DNA of 15,791 bases from Spirochaetia bacterium (GCA_026002305.1 BOBI01000039.1:1-15791), one strand, 5' to 3'. Counted from the stretch's first letter, positions 7,154 through 14,342 are shown. The notes: generated by a model from the letters alone, not told the origin. Program-made: numbers and translations.

Positions 7154-8737
7154 CTATCCCCTTTCCTCTGTTTTCCATTCGCCGATATTCCTTTTACCGG
7201 CGTCAAACACAACGCCTACCTTGAACAGCTTCTTTCCGCTGCCTTCCCACGGCAAGAGATATTCCTTTGTGTCTATTTGTTCTAACGCTTCGCAGGCGGT
7301 TCCGTTCAGCTTAAATTCAAAGCAGTACACAAAATTTTTTGTTTCCACCAGCGTATCTATACGTCCCTGTGCTATACGCACTTCGGAACGGCAGTTCATC
7401 CCCAGCATCGTGAATATCAGATGTGTTGCCGTCTGGTAGTAATTTTCCGTATCTTTAATTATATCGTAGGGAATGGACGCAAGAAACGGCTTCAGCGTAT
7501 TCATCACCGCATCAACATCACCCTTTGCCAAAGCCCTCGGAAGCTGTGTATATAAAGTACGGGAACTTTCATCAGTTGGCTGAAAATACTGTTCTATGAG
7601 GGACTTCGCAAAAGAAGCACGCACTTCTTCGTTCGGATAATCGAGGATAAATTGATTACATTCCTCGTCATAATCCGATATGGTTAAATAGCCGCTCTGA
7701 TACAGCAAAGGCACCGCTTTCAGGGTTTCCACGTCATACTTGCTGAAATCAGCAGATCCAACCCGCATATTGTTCAAGTCAATGATGTTGATTTTTTGAT
7801 TGACAATAAGTTTAACCAAGAAAGTCGGTGTACCGGTTTCATACCAATAGGACAGAAATTCCCCGCTCTTTTTAAAATGCTTAAGCAGTCCGAAAGGATT
7901 GTAAACGGTAATGAATTTGCGTGAAAAACGGTATCCATTGTAAAAGCGGCGCAACTCTTCAAGGTATTCGTTCCTGCTTTTACCAGTGTTTTGCAAAATA
8001 GTATCAATTTCCGGCGCAAAGTTGTCTTCCAATTCCTTCTGTGTTATACCGCACAAGTCAGCATACTCAGGATCAAGGGTCAAATCATCAAGGTGATTCA
8101 AATCCGAAAACACGCTTACATGGGCAAACTTGGTTACGCCGGTAAGAAATACGAACTGTAAATACTCATCATAAGATTTTAGTACGCCGTAAAACCCTTT
8201 CAAGGTATCCCTGATTTTATTATGTATATCAGGCAGATCAATTGTGTTAAGCAGCGGTTTGTCATATTCATCTATGATGACTACCGCCTTCTCGCCGGTC
8301 TTTTCGCAGGATTTTTGAATTAAACTTTTGAACTGGCTTACAGCATCACTCTGCTCAGATAAAAGTCCCTGTTTATCGAATTCCCGTTTTAGCTCGGAAT
8401 TCAGCACTGAACGAAGCGCTTCTATCCCCTCGGAATACACCCCCGCATTCAGATCAAGCCGTATTACAGGGTGTTTTTTCCAGTCCCATTCAAGGGAGTC
8501 TATGGCAAGCGCCGGATGCCCCGCGATTTCGCCGAACAGCTCCCGCCGCCCTTCAAAAATCGCGCCCAATGTCGAACACAACAGGGACTTTCCGAAACGC
8601 CGGGGACGGGACAGGAAAAAAGCCCTGCCGGAACCGCTTATCAAACAGTGAATCCGCTCTGTTTTGTCAACATAACAAAAACCTTCTTTGCGGATACTTA
8701 CAAAATCCTGTATGCCTATGGGTAAACGTCTATTCAT
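7154..8737 (-). CDS. AAA-ATPase-like / PD-(D/E)XK nuclease-like protein, array copy C
   Basis: 527 residues, first of the array in transcription order. Motifs: RPRRFGKS at 44-51, VIIDEYDKP at 153-161, D461 and E474-F-K476. It is the most divergent copy in residues 221-262 (LDPEYADL, TQKELEDNF, LQNTGKSRNEYLEEL), 300-315 (ETGTPTFLVKLIVNQ) and 374-396 (ASFAKSLIEQYFQPTDESS), yet nearly identical to copy A in 323-372 and to both copies at either end. No ribosome site precedes ATG 8737. A TATACT six nt before the ATG suggests leaderless transcription. Possible roles include a mobile or selfish nuclease/ATPase or a defence-type protein, but nothing in the sequence decides between them. Confidence 0.87.
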   Translation of the reverse strand: MNRRLPIGIQDFVSIRKEGFCYVDKTERIHCLISGSGRAFFLSRPRRFGKSLLCSTLGAIFEGRRELFGEIAGHPALAIDSLEWDWKKHPVIRLDLNAGVYSEGIEALRSVLNSELKREFDKQGLLSEQSDAVSQFKSLIQKSCEKTGEKAVVIIDEYDKPLLNTIDLPDIHNKIRDTLKGFYGVLKSYDEYLQFVFLTGVTKFAHVSVFSDLNHLDDLTLDPEYADLCGITQKELEDNFAPEIDTILQNTGKSRNEYLEELRRFYNGYRFSRKFITVYNPFGLLKHFKKSGEFLSYWYETGTPTFLVKLIVNQKINIIDLNNMRVGSADFSKYDVETLKAVPLLYQSGYLTISDYDEECNQFILDYPNEEVRASFAKSLIEQYFQPTDESSRTLYTQLPRALAKGDVDAVMNTLKPFLASIPYDIIKDTENYYQTATHLIFTMLGMNCRSEVRIAQGRIDTLVETKNFVYCFEFKLNGTACEALEQIDTKEYLLPWEGSGKKLFKVGVVFDAGKRNIGEWKTEERG

Positions 8738-8743
8738 ATAACC

Positions 8744-8773
8744 AGTATAGCGGGAAGCGGGCGGGAGGTTAAA
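8744..8773 (-). promoter_or_regulatory. Candidate promoter immediately before ATPase copy C (also in A and B)
   Basis: Minus strand: TTTAAC (8773-8768), an 18-nt C/G-rich spacer, then TATACT (8749-8744), 6 nt before ATG 8737. The -10 matches consensus at 5 of 6 positions; the -35 is weak (3 of 6). Transcription would begin at or next to the A of the ATG, giving a leaderless or near-leaderless mRNA. This agrees with the missing ribosome site. The -10 and its spacing are the same before copies A and B. Confidence 0.35.
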
Positions 8774-8803
8774 GAGATTTTTGGTATTTTTCTATCCCCC
8801 TTT

Positions 8804-8824
8804 ATTACCTTTTGTTCCTTTATT
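8804..8824 (-). repeat. 21-bp direct repeat, distal copy
   Basis: Bases 8804-8824 are identical to 9045-9065, which include the stop codon of the last radical SAM gene; the shared core reads ATTACCTTTTGTTCC on the plus strand. The pair brackets the palindromic elements, as expected if the 8825-9044 segment arose by insertion or local duplication. Confidence 0.7.
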
Positions 8825-8828
8825 GTCC

Positions 8829-8885
8829 GTGTTTTGGTTTAATACCGCGCAGCTTGCTGCGCTCTTCGGCGTTAAACCAAAACAC
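8829..8885. repeat. Perfect 14-bp inverted repeat enclosing a second hairpin
   Basis: GTGTTTTGGTTTAA at 8829-8842 is the exact reverse complement of 8872-8885. Inside the loop, GCGCAGC (8847-8853), TT and GCTGCGC (8856-8862) form a second, GC-rich hairpin with a CTTG loop. The nested design and its likeness to the palindrome at 9017-9040 suggest a small mobile palindromic repeat or a structured RNA. It is not followed by a T-run, so it is not a plain terminator. Confidence 0.75.
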
Positions 8886-8935
8886 ACGTACAATCATTTC
8901 CTATACAAGAGAGTATAACATTTAAGAACAAAGAA

Positions 8936-8953
8936 AAACTGCGAAAGCAGTTT
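8936..8953 (-). other. Small stem-loop with tetraloop, possible secondary terminator
   Basis: AAACTGC (8936-8942) pairs with GCAGTTT (8947-8953) across a GAAA loop on the plus strand (TTTC on the minus strand). On the minus strand it is followed by TTCTTTGTTCTT, a weak T-rich tail, so it could back up termination of the radical SAM operon. Confidence 0.4.
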
Positions 8954-8994
8954 CCTCCATTCGTACCAGTTAACCCGAACAAATGCATCCACCA

Positions 8995-9040
8995 CAGCTT
9001 TTTGAAAAAAAGCTGATACCGCGTGGCTTGCCGCGCGGTA
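8995..9040 (-). terminator. Probable rho-independent terminator of the radical SAM operon (two tandem hairpins)
   Basis: Starting 20 nt after the last stop codon, bases 9017-9040 form a GC-rich hairpin: TACCGCG and CGCGGTA arms extended by GGC/GCC, one G-U pair and a CTTG-type loop. On the minus strand a run of seven T (9005-9011) follows five bases later. The T-run also belongs to a second hairpin (8995-9015, CAGCTTTTT / AAAAAGCTG). This is where the operon that begins beyond the right edge should end. Confidence 0.65.
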
Positions 9041-9044
9041 GTTC

Positions 9045-9065
9045 ATTACCTTTTGTTCCTTTATT
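9045..9065 (-). repeat. 21-bp direct repeat, proximal copy (covers the stop codon)
   Basis: Identical to 8804-8824. It contains the TAA at 9061-9063 that ends the 371-residue radical SAM protein. The matching copy at 8804 is followed by unrelated sequence, so the duplication covers only the end of the gene and its first 3' bases. Confidence 0.7.
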
Positions 9066-10176
9066 TTTTCTGTATAAGACGCACCACACCGTAGGGCAAC
9101 AAATATTTTATTAAGCGACGAATGGTGAGATTTGGTTTGTTTTTTTTTTGTAATGATTCAGCAATTGGATCTAAGTAAGTATCTTTGCTTGAAAAAATAG
9201 GGTCTTGAATAATTTTGAGAAAATATGGAAATTCCGGATGATCTTTATTAAATACTGCGGCATCATCGTAAGAAAGAGAAGTTCCCCATGAAACATACGG
9301 TCTAAATCTTGCAATTGCGCCGTATTTTCTGGAAAATCTGACCATTTCCGGCATTTCCTTGTAATTTTTTGTTTGTATGACAAAATTAAAATATATTTTC
9401 TCAATTCTTTTGCTGTTTTTAAGTGCAAGAATAAAATTTAAGTTTTCGAGTAAAGTTTCCCACTTTCCGCCGCGCATTATTTCTTCATAAACTTCTTTTT
9501 TGATTGAATGAATAGAAACGATAACCGAATATATTTTATCATTTCCACTCCACAATAAGTCATAGTTTTTTTGCGTAAATAATTGTCCATTAGTATTTAA
9601 GATATATTTTATATCGGGATACGTTTCGTTAATTCTTTTTATCAATTCTTTATAATGCCTGCTGAAGAAAACCTCACCCCCGCTAGATAAAAGAACAATT
9701 TTTGCTTTTTTTAACAACGGCAAAATAACTGTGTCGATTCTCTCGTTGAGATATTCCAGTTGTTCCGGAGTATTGATTATTGTTTTGTCTCTGCATGTTG
9801 TACACATGAGATTGCATTCATCATCATGCGCAAGGTCAACCATTAGCGGATAGCCGCAATTTTCGGCATAATTGACTTCTTTGCCGTTAAAATAATCCAA
9901 ACGGGCTAACATCAAGCCGATATTGCAAAAGGTTAAATCACAGTCCGAATAATCCTTTTTAAGGAGTTTTTGCCTAAAACTTTTTGCTTTATCGCCATTC
10001 CATACTTCTTCTATAGAGTGGTTTTCGTCAACAACGCCTATTTCGCTTTTTACCGCATCGGCACAGCAGGTATACACTACAAAACCATTGCCCCAATTAT
10101 GGATTTTAGCATACACAAACGGAATCGGACATATCCCGCAAATATTTTTCTGACCTCCTTTTAGTGAATATATCAC
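9061..10176 (-). CDS. Radical SAM protein with N-terminal SPASM-like domain and LLPYG tail
   Basis: 371 residues. The start is GTG 10176, overlapping the previous stop as GTGA, with AGGGAG 6 nt upstream. Residues 10-90 resemble a SPASM/auxiliary Fe-S domain placed before the core: C13, C16 (CPIPF), C37-C38, then the block VWNGDKAKSFRQ, DYSDCD (C79) and C84. The radical SAM core follows with C121-x3-C125-x2-C128 (CNLMCTTC), SGGE around 165-168 and a TNG block near 200, so one [4Fe-4S] cluster and SAM binding are expected. The C-terminus ends RRLIKYLLPYGVVRLIQ, almost the same tail as in the 390- and 644-residue neighbours. Radical SAM enzymes in glycan loci may modify sugars or peptides by radical chemistry; the reaction here is unknown. 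It is a paralogue of the N-terminal half of the 644-residue protein. Confidence 0.85.
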   Translation of the reverse strand: MIYSLKGGQKNICGICPIPFVYAKIHNWGNGFVVYTCCADAVKSEIGVVDENHSIEEVWNGDKAKSFRQKLLKKDYSDCDLTFCNIGLMLARLDYFNGKEVNYAENCGYPLMVDLAHDDECNLMCTTCRDKTIINTPEQLEYLNERIDTVILPLLKKAKIVLLSSGGEVFFSRHYKELIKRINETYPDIKYILNTNGQLFTQKNYDLLWSGNDKIYSVIVSIHSIKKEVYEEIMRGGKWETLLENLNFILALKNSKRIEKIYFNFVIQTKNYKEMPEMVRFSRKYGAIARFRPYVSWGTSLSYDDAAVFNKDHPEFPYFLKIIQDPIFSSKDTYLDPIAESLQKKNKPNLTIRRLIKYLLPYGVVRLIQKK

Positions 10177-12107
10177 ATTTCGCTCCCTAAAGGAGAATAT
10201 ATCCAGTCTTCGACAGTGTTATTTGATACTGCCCAGTTAAATGGTATACGTTCAACAAGGCAAAACCTACACAATTCATTCGGTTTAGAAAGATATTCAT
10301 ATATTTCCTGGCCGCTTGCTTTATAAAAATCTATACCGTCCGATGTCGGCAAATTAACGCCGAAAGAATTGTTCAAAAATTCATTATAACACCTTCCGCA
10401 TAAATAAAGTTTTGATTTATACATGTTATGGTGTGCGGCATACTCAGCACGACAACGATTAAATGATTCGTAAACATCAGAGTCGCCATTAACATTGATA
10501 ATATATTTAAACGAATTCCCCACAGTAATAAACCCGAGCTTTGCGTTTTTACTTTTTACTAATTCACAATAGTCATTTACTTTTTTTGCATTAACAGGGT
10601 ATTGCGATATTTCTATTTCAATATTGTTATCCCGGGCGGTCTTCCAAAATTTTTTGTTCATTTTAGGAAGCAATATCCCATTGGTTGCTAAACCGATATG
10701 CGTTTTTGGAAAATATTGCCGAGCCAGTTTAAGAAATTTACTTACATCGGGATGCAATAAGGGTTCTCCGCCGAGCAATCTCAAAGATGTTATCCCTACT
10801 TTTTTTGACAATATTTTCATATCCTTCTTAAATATACGAATATCTGTAAAACGTTTTTGCGCTATTGGCGCATAATGCGAACAACCTTTGCAGGCAAGAT
10901 TACAATGATCAACTAAATGGGTTTCAACTTTATCCAGAACAGGTAAATTCTTGTATGGAGGGATGGGGGTACTTTTGTATAACTGTATAAATCGAACAAA
11001 TCCATAGGGTAACAAAAACTTTATGACACGGCGCATCATTAACTTTGGCGATTTTTGTGATCTTTGACTTATTGAATACGCAACTGGTTCAAGATAGCAG
11101 TTTTTACGTCTGAACACCGGTTTTTGTAACAGCTTGACATAAGACGAATATTCAGAGCAATTTTCATTTAATTCTTCATCTCTATCTAATACAGAGTGTT
11201 CCCATGGCCGGTATAAAGTAAACCTGACATCTGCTTTATATTTTTTTGCAAATTTAATAAAATCAGGCATTTCTTTGTAATTTGATTTTCGAACAACACA
11301 TACAAACAGTATGGTATTTACTTTATTTTGACGTTTTAGCGAAAGCAGCCAATTAAGATTTTCGATTAATGTTTCGTATTTTACCCCCTTCATCATTTTT
11401 TCATATTTTTCTTTTTGCAATGAATGTATTGAAATAGTTACCGAATCAATCTTGTCAATAATTCCAAATTGTGTGCAATTTTTTTGATTAAGTAGCATAC
11501 CGTTTGTATAAAGCGCATATTTAATATCAGGATATGTTTCGTTAATACGCGTTATCATTGTTTTGTAATGGCGGCTAAAAAATACTTCGCCTTCGACCGA
11601 AAACATAACCAGTTTTGTCTTTTGCAACATCGGCAACAGCACGGTATCCATCATTTTGTTAAGCGCGTTTATTTTTTCCGGTGGATCGGTTATTGGTTTA
11701 CCTCGGCAAGTTTCACACGCAAGATTGCACTCTTGGCTTGTAGCAAACCGCACGACCATGGGGTAATCGCATACGGAGCTTAAATCTATATCCTTGCCAT
11801 TAAGATAATCAAAAACAGGTTTCAGAACACCGATATTACAGTATTTCATATCGCAGTCGGAATAGTCGCTCTTGAGCATTTTTTCTCTAAATCGAATTGC
11901 CGCCTCCGAATTCCACACGCTCATAAAATCATGTTCATTGTCTACAATTCCGTACGTGTATGGAACAGTAAAATATGGGCAGCAAGAGGCAATCTCAAGC
12001 TGCTGCTTTCCTATTTGGGAACCCCAGTTAACGACTTCCGCATTAGTAAATGGGATAGGGCATATTCCGTGTATGTTTTTTTCGTCGTTTTTAAGCGTGT
12101 ACTTCAT
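10173..12107 (-). CDS. Fusion of two radical SAM domains (SPASM-like + rSAM + LLPYG tail + second rSAM)
   Basis: 644 residues, ATG 12107 overlapping the previous stop as ATGA, with AAGGA 8 nt upstream. Residues 1-377 are a complete paralogue of the 371-residue neighbour: SPASM-like cysteines (C16, C42-C43, C85, C90), radical SAM motif C127-x3-C131-x2-C134, EGE at 172-174, TNG at 201-203, and the tail RRVIKFLLPYGFVRFIQ at 359-375. After a short linker a second radical SAM domain starts near residue 392: C402-x3-C406-x2-C409 (CNLACKGC), LLGGEPLLHPD at 444-454, TNG at 475-477, and a late cysteine set C552, C570, C573, C613, C616 that could bind a further cluster. The two halves are not close copies of each other, so this is a gene fusion rather than internal duplication. 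Both SAM sites look intact. No known enzyme with this exact order comes to mind; function unknown. Confidence 0.86.
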   Translation of the reverse strand: MKYTLKNDEKNIHGICPIPFTNAEVVNWGSQIGKQQLEIASCCPYFTVPYTYGIVDNEHDFMSVWNSEAAIRFREKMLKSDYSDCDMKYCNIGVLKPVFDYLNGKDIDLSSVCDYPMVVRFATSQECNLACETCRGKPITDPPEKINALNKMMDTVLLPMLQKTKLVMFSVEGEVFFSRHYKTMITRINETYPDIKYALYTNGMLLNQKNCTQFGIIDKIDSVTISIHSLQKEKYEKMMKGVKYETLIENLNWLLSLKRQNKVNTILFVCVVRKSNYKEMPDFIKFAKKYKADVRFTLYRPWEHSVLDRDEELNENCSEYSSYVKLLQKPVFRRKNCYLEPVAYSISQRSQKSPKLMMRRVIKFLLPYGFVRFIQLYKSTPIPPYKNLPVLDKVETHLVDHCNLACKGCSHYAPIAQKRFTDIRIFKKDMKILSKKVGITSLRLLGGEPLLHPDVSKFLKLARQYFPKTHIGLATNGILLPKMNKKFWKTARDNNIEIEISQYPVNAKKVNDYCELVKSKNAKLGFITVGNSFKYIINVNGDSDVYESFNRCRAEYAAHHNMYKSKLYLCGRCYNEFLNNSFGVNLPTSDGIDFYKASGQEIYEYLSKPNELCRFCLVERIPFNWAVSNNTVEDWIYSPLGSEM

Positions 12108-13276
12108 ATTGCATCCTTTTTATTTTGGATAAAGCGTACCAAGCCGTAGGGCAGCAGGTACTTTATTAGACGGCGAAGGGTAAGTTTGTTATTTATATTG
12201 TATGCTTTTCCTTTTCTTATACTTTCAAGTAGCGGGTCTAACAAACAATTGTCTGATTTAAAAATCGGGGCCTGCAATAATTTTACCATCTTTTTATATT
12301 CAGGATGCCCCGGCAAACAAACGGCATATTTTTCATAATCTTGATCTGTAGGAGCATCTACTGAAAATCCCGTTCCTAATTCCCAGAATCGTGCTCGTAT
12401 ATCTAAATTTTTTGCCAGCTGCATAAAGGCTTTCATTTCTTTATAGTTTATTGAGCTTACAGCCATTATAATTTCAACTAAAAATATTTTACCTTGCTTT
12501 TTCTGATCTGAAAGCCACTTGAGGTTTTTCATTACCCTCTCAAAATTGCCACCCTTAACAATTTTGTCATAAGTTTCTTTTGTAGAAGCATGGAATGATA
12601 CAGAAACATTATATAATTTATCAATGATTCCAATTCGCTTACAATTTTCTTCATCGCACAAAATGCCATTGGTATGAATATGAAATTTGATCTGCGGATA
12701 TTTTTCTATTATTCTTTGTGTAAGATTCAAGCAATGCCTGCTTGCAAAATATTCCCCAACTCCATTCATATATACGGTTTTTGCGTCCTTAAGTATTGGC
12801 AAATAATAATCGTCAATATAAGAATCCAACCTTTCGGAATCTTCTTTATTCATCATTCTTATTTTATTTCTACATGTTACACACGCCACGTTACAGGAAT
12901 AATCATCATCGAACTTAACAATACTTGGGAATTTTGTAACGGTACCGTCAGCTTGGTAATAACCTTCAATTTTTGACTTATCAACAAATGTCGGAAAATG
13001 CGTATGAAAACGACAATCCGAATAGTCACATTCCCAAATCTTTTTTCGCAAATTTTTTGCCGCATCCGAATTCCAAATGGATGCAAAATCATTCTCAAAA
13101 AGATTTCCGATATGAAGATAGTGTCCTCTATCGCATCCTATACTCACATCACCTTTATGTGAAACTCCTACTTTTACAAACGGATTTCTACATACTTGTG
13201 AATATCTTCGTACCGGATACTTTTTTTGCGATAGATTACAATCCAATTCTGAATCGAACGTGTTAAACTGATTCAT
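12104..13276 (-). CDS. Radical SAM protein with N-terminal SPASM-like domain and LLPYG tail (divergent paralogue)
   Basis: 390 residues, ATG 13276 with AAGGAG 6 nt upstream, 34 nt after the stop of the preceding radical SAM gene. Residues 25-95 form the SPASM-like part: C29 (VCRNPF), C48 (SIGCDRG), the IGNLFENDFASIWNSDAAKN block typical of SPASM domains, C83 and C88. The fourth cysteine position of the paralogues is replaced (RFHTHF), so its auxiliary cluster may be differently ligated or absent. The core has C128-x3-C132-x2-C135 (CNVACVTC), GVGE at 172-175 and TNG at 202-204. The C-terminus carries LRRLIKYLLPYGLVRFIQ. It is the most divergent of the three related proteins. Probably cytoplasmic; no signal peptide. 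Reaction unknown. Confidence 0.85.
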   Translation of the reverse strand: MNQFNTFDSELDCNLSQKKYPVRRYSQVCRNPFVKVGVSHKGDVSIGCDRGHYLHIGNLFENDFASIWNSDAAKNLRKKIWECDYSDCRFHTHFPTFVDKSKIEGYYQADGTVTKFPSIVKFDDDYSCNVACVTCRNKIRMMNKEDSERLDSYIDDYYLPILKDAKTVYMNGVGEYFASRHCLNLTQRIIEKYPQIKFHIHTNGILCDEENCKRIGIIDKLYNVSVSFHASTKETYDKIVKGGNFERVMKNLKWLSDQKKQGKIFLVEIIMAVSSINYKEMKAFMQLAKNLDIRARFWELGTGFSVDAPTDQDYEKYAVCLPGHPEYKKMVKLLQAPIFKSDNCLLDPLLESIRKGKAYNINNKLTLRRLIKYLLPYGLVRFIQNKKDAI

Positions 13277-13310
13277 ATTTTACTCCTTTTTCTTTGTATC
13301 AAACACACCA

Positions 13311-14342
13311 TTACCCCTCTATCTTCTGTCCTATAAATGCTTTCATTTTTGGTGTAAGCCATTCTGCGCCATCTGCACATATCCTGTTTCGCATATCTGC
13401 GTAGGTTGGTGTTGTTTGATTTAAGTCCGGGATTGCACCTAATGTTAAAAAAGCATGGGCATTGTAACAATGCGATTCCGGGCAATTGCAGCCTATCGGT
13501 TCCCATTTTATGGGTTCTTTTATATTCTGATAAATGTTTTGCAGCCACTTTCCTTCGTAGCATTGTTTTAAATCGCCTGTTCCTAAGTTTACGGTTGATG
13601 TATAATCACCGGCATAACAAAAACCGTTTTGTTTTTCACCAAATACCGAAATTTTATAATCAAACAGCGCCGAATTAAAAGCGCTCCACATTTTTATGTA
13701 TTCATCTTTTGATAATCCGGTCAAGATCGGCAGTCTGTCTTTGGTAGTGTCACGCCCAACGGTTACATGACAAACAGCGCCTGCGTTTTCCATGCATATT
13801 TTTTGTATGTCCTTGATATGCGGAATATATTCATCGCAGGGTGTCAACTCAACAGAAAATGAACATCCCGCTTTACGGATTCTTTTGATAGTATTAAAAT
13901 AGGATTCAAGAAGATTTAAACGTTTTAGCTCCAAGTAGTGAAACGACATTTTAAATGCAAGCCGTTTTAACCAGCCTTTAGGCAGCTTGAGCAATTCATC
14001 AAAACGCTTAGTTATCGTGCCGTTCGTTACAACCCAAACATAATGCCCCGCCTTAAGCAATTCTCTAATAATAACCGTTGTTTCAGGCGGTAGCAATGTC
14101 TCTCCTGCGGCGCATAAATTCACATAACAAATGCCGCCAAGACGTTTCTTTGAAAACGCTGTACCAATAATTTTATCAAGATGGGGAAACCACGGAAGCT
14201 CATTGTTAAATTGACCTTGTTGTGTAACATAACAATAATGGCAACGCAGATTGCACGATGTAACCGGCACAAAACCATCTATCATCCGCTCAACACGGAG
14301 GGACCGAGGTAAAAAATCAATAAATCGTTTAATCCTGATCAT
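13311..14342 (-). CDS. Radical SAM protein with C-terminal cysteine cluster
   Basis: 343 residues. ATG 14342 lies inside the upstream gene (14-nt overlap) and follows GAGGTGA, a good ribosome site. The radical SAM motif is near the N-terminus: C30-x3-C34-x2-C37 (CNLRCHYC). AAGET at 78-82 is the GGE-like SAM-contact motif and VVTNGT at 104-109 follows. A late cysteine region (FCYAGDYT, QCYEG, then CNCPESHCYNAHAF) has the spacing of a SPASM-like or other auxiliary Fe-S domain. Unlike the next three genes, it has the usual order (core first, extra cysteines last) and lacks the LLPYG tail. Overlap with the pyruvyl transferase family gene suggests they act on the same glycan. Substrate unknown. 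Confidence 0.84.
   Translation of the reverse strand: MIRIKRFIDFLPRSLRVERMIDGFVPVTSCNLRCHYCYVTQQGQFNNELPWFPHLDKIIGTAFSKKRLGGICYVNLCAAGETLLPPETTVIIRELLKAGHYVWVVTNGTITKRFDELLKLPKGWLKRLAFKMSFHYLELKRLNLLESYFNTIKRIRKAGCSFSVELTPCDEYIPHIKDIQKICMENAGAVCHVTVGRDTTKDRLPILTGLSKDEYIKMWSAFNSALFDYKISVFGEKQNGFCYAGDYTSTVNLGTGDLKQCYEGKWLQNIYQNIKEPIKWEPIGCNCPESHCYNAHAFLTLGAIPDLNQTTPTYADMRNRICADGAEWLTPKMKAFIGQKIEG

Larger units (their letters stand above)
3704..8790 (-). repeat. Tandem array of three ~1.7-kb units, each with one ATPase gene
   Basis: Three copies in direct orientation with periods of 1699 and 1700 bp, measured from the ATPase starts at 5338, 7037 and 8737. Each unit runs from the ribosome-site region in front of the deacetylase (or its copies at about 5404 and 7103) through the ATPase gene to the sequence GGTATTTTTC upstream of it. 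The first ~110 and last ~140 codons are almost identical between copies, while central patches differ and are shared in alternating pairs. The junctions at 5395-5410 and 7093-7110 join the copied deacetylase ribosome site to the segment upstream of the ATPase. This is a duplication of host-gene plus flank, not a canonical insertion sequence: I see no transposase and no terminal inverted repeats. Confidence 0.9.
8738..9060. other. Palindrome-rich intergenic region between the radical SAM operon and the ATPase array
   Basis: 323 bp with no convincing gene. It holds, from high to low coordinates: one copy of a 21-bp direct repeat, a 24-nt GC-rich palindrome and a T-rich hairpin (probable terminator), a small GAAA-loop hairpin, a long inverted repeat with a nested hairpin, the second 21-bp repeat, and then the ATPase promoter region. 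The only reading frame (25 codons, 8820-8897) runs through the inverted repeat and lacks a usable ribosome site. Confidence 0.7.

Noticed and set aside
3704..8790. CRISPR or insertion-sequence explanation for the repeats
   Set aside because: Units are 1.7 kb with intact genes, no short spacers, no terminal inverted repeats and no transposase-like protein.
8820..8897. 25-codon minus-strand frame starting MIVRVFWFNAEERS
   Set aside because: It runs through the inverted repeat, which explains its sequence, and GGA lies directly against the ATG with no usable spacing.
13273..13563. 96-codon minus-strand frame overlapping the end of the 343-residue radical SAM gene
   Set aside because: It is in a different frame from a confident gene and its composition is low in recognisable motifs; it is a shadow.
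9061..14342. RiPP (modified peptide) biosynthetic cluster
   Set aside because: Radical SAM/SPASM enzymes suggest it, but there is no precursor-like short gene, protease or exporter, and the neighbours are glycan enzymes.
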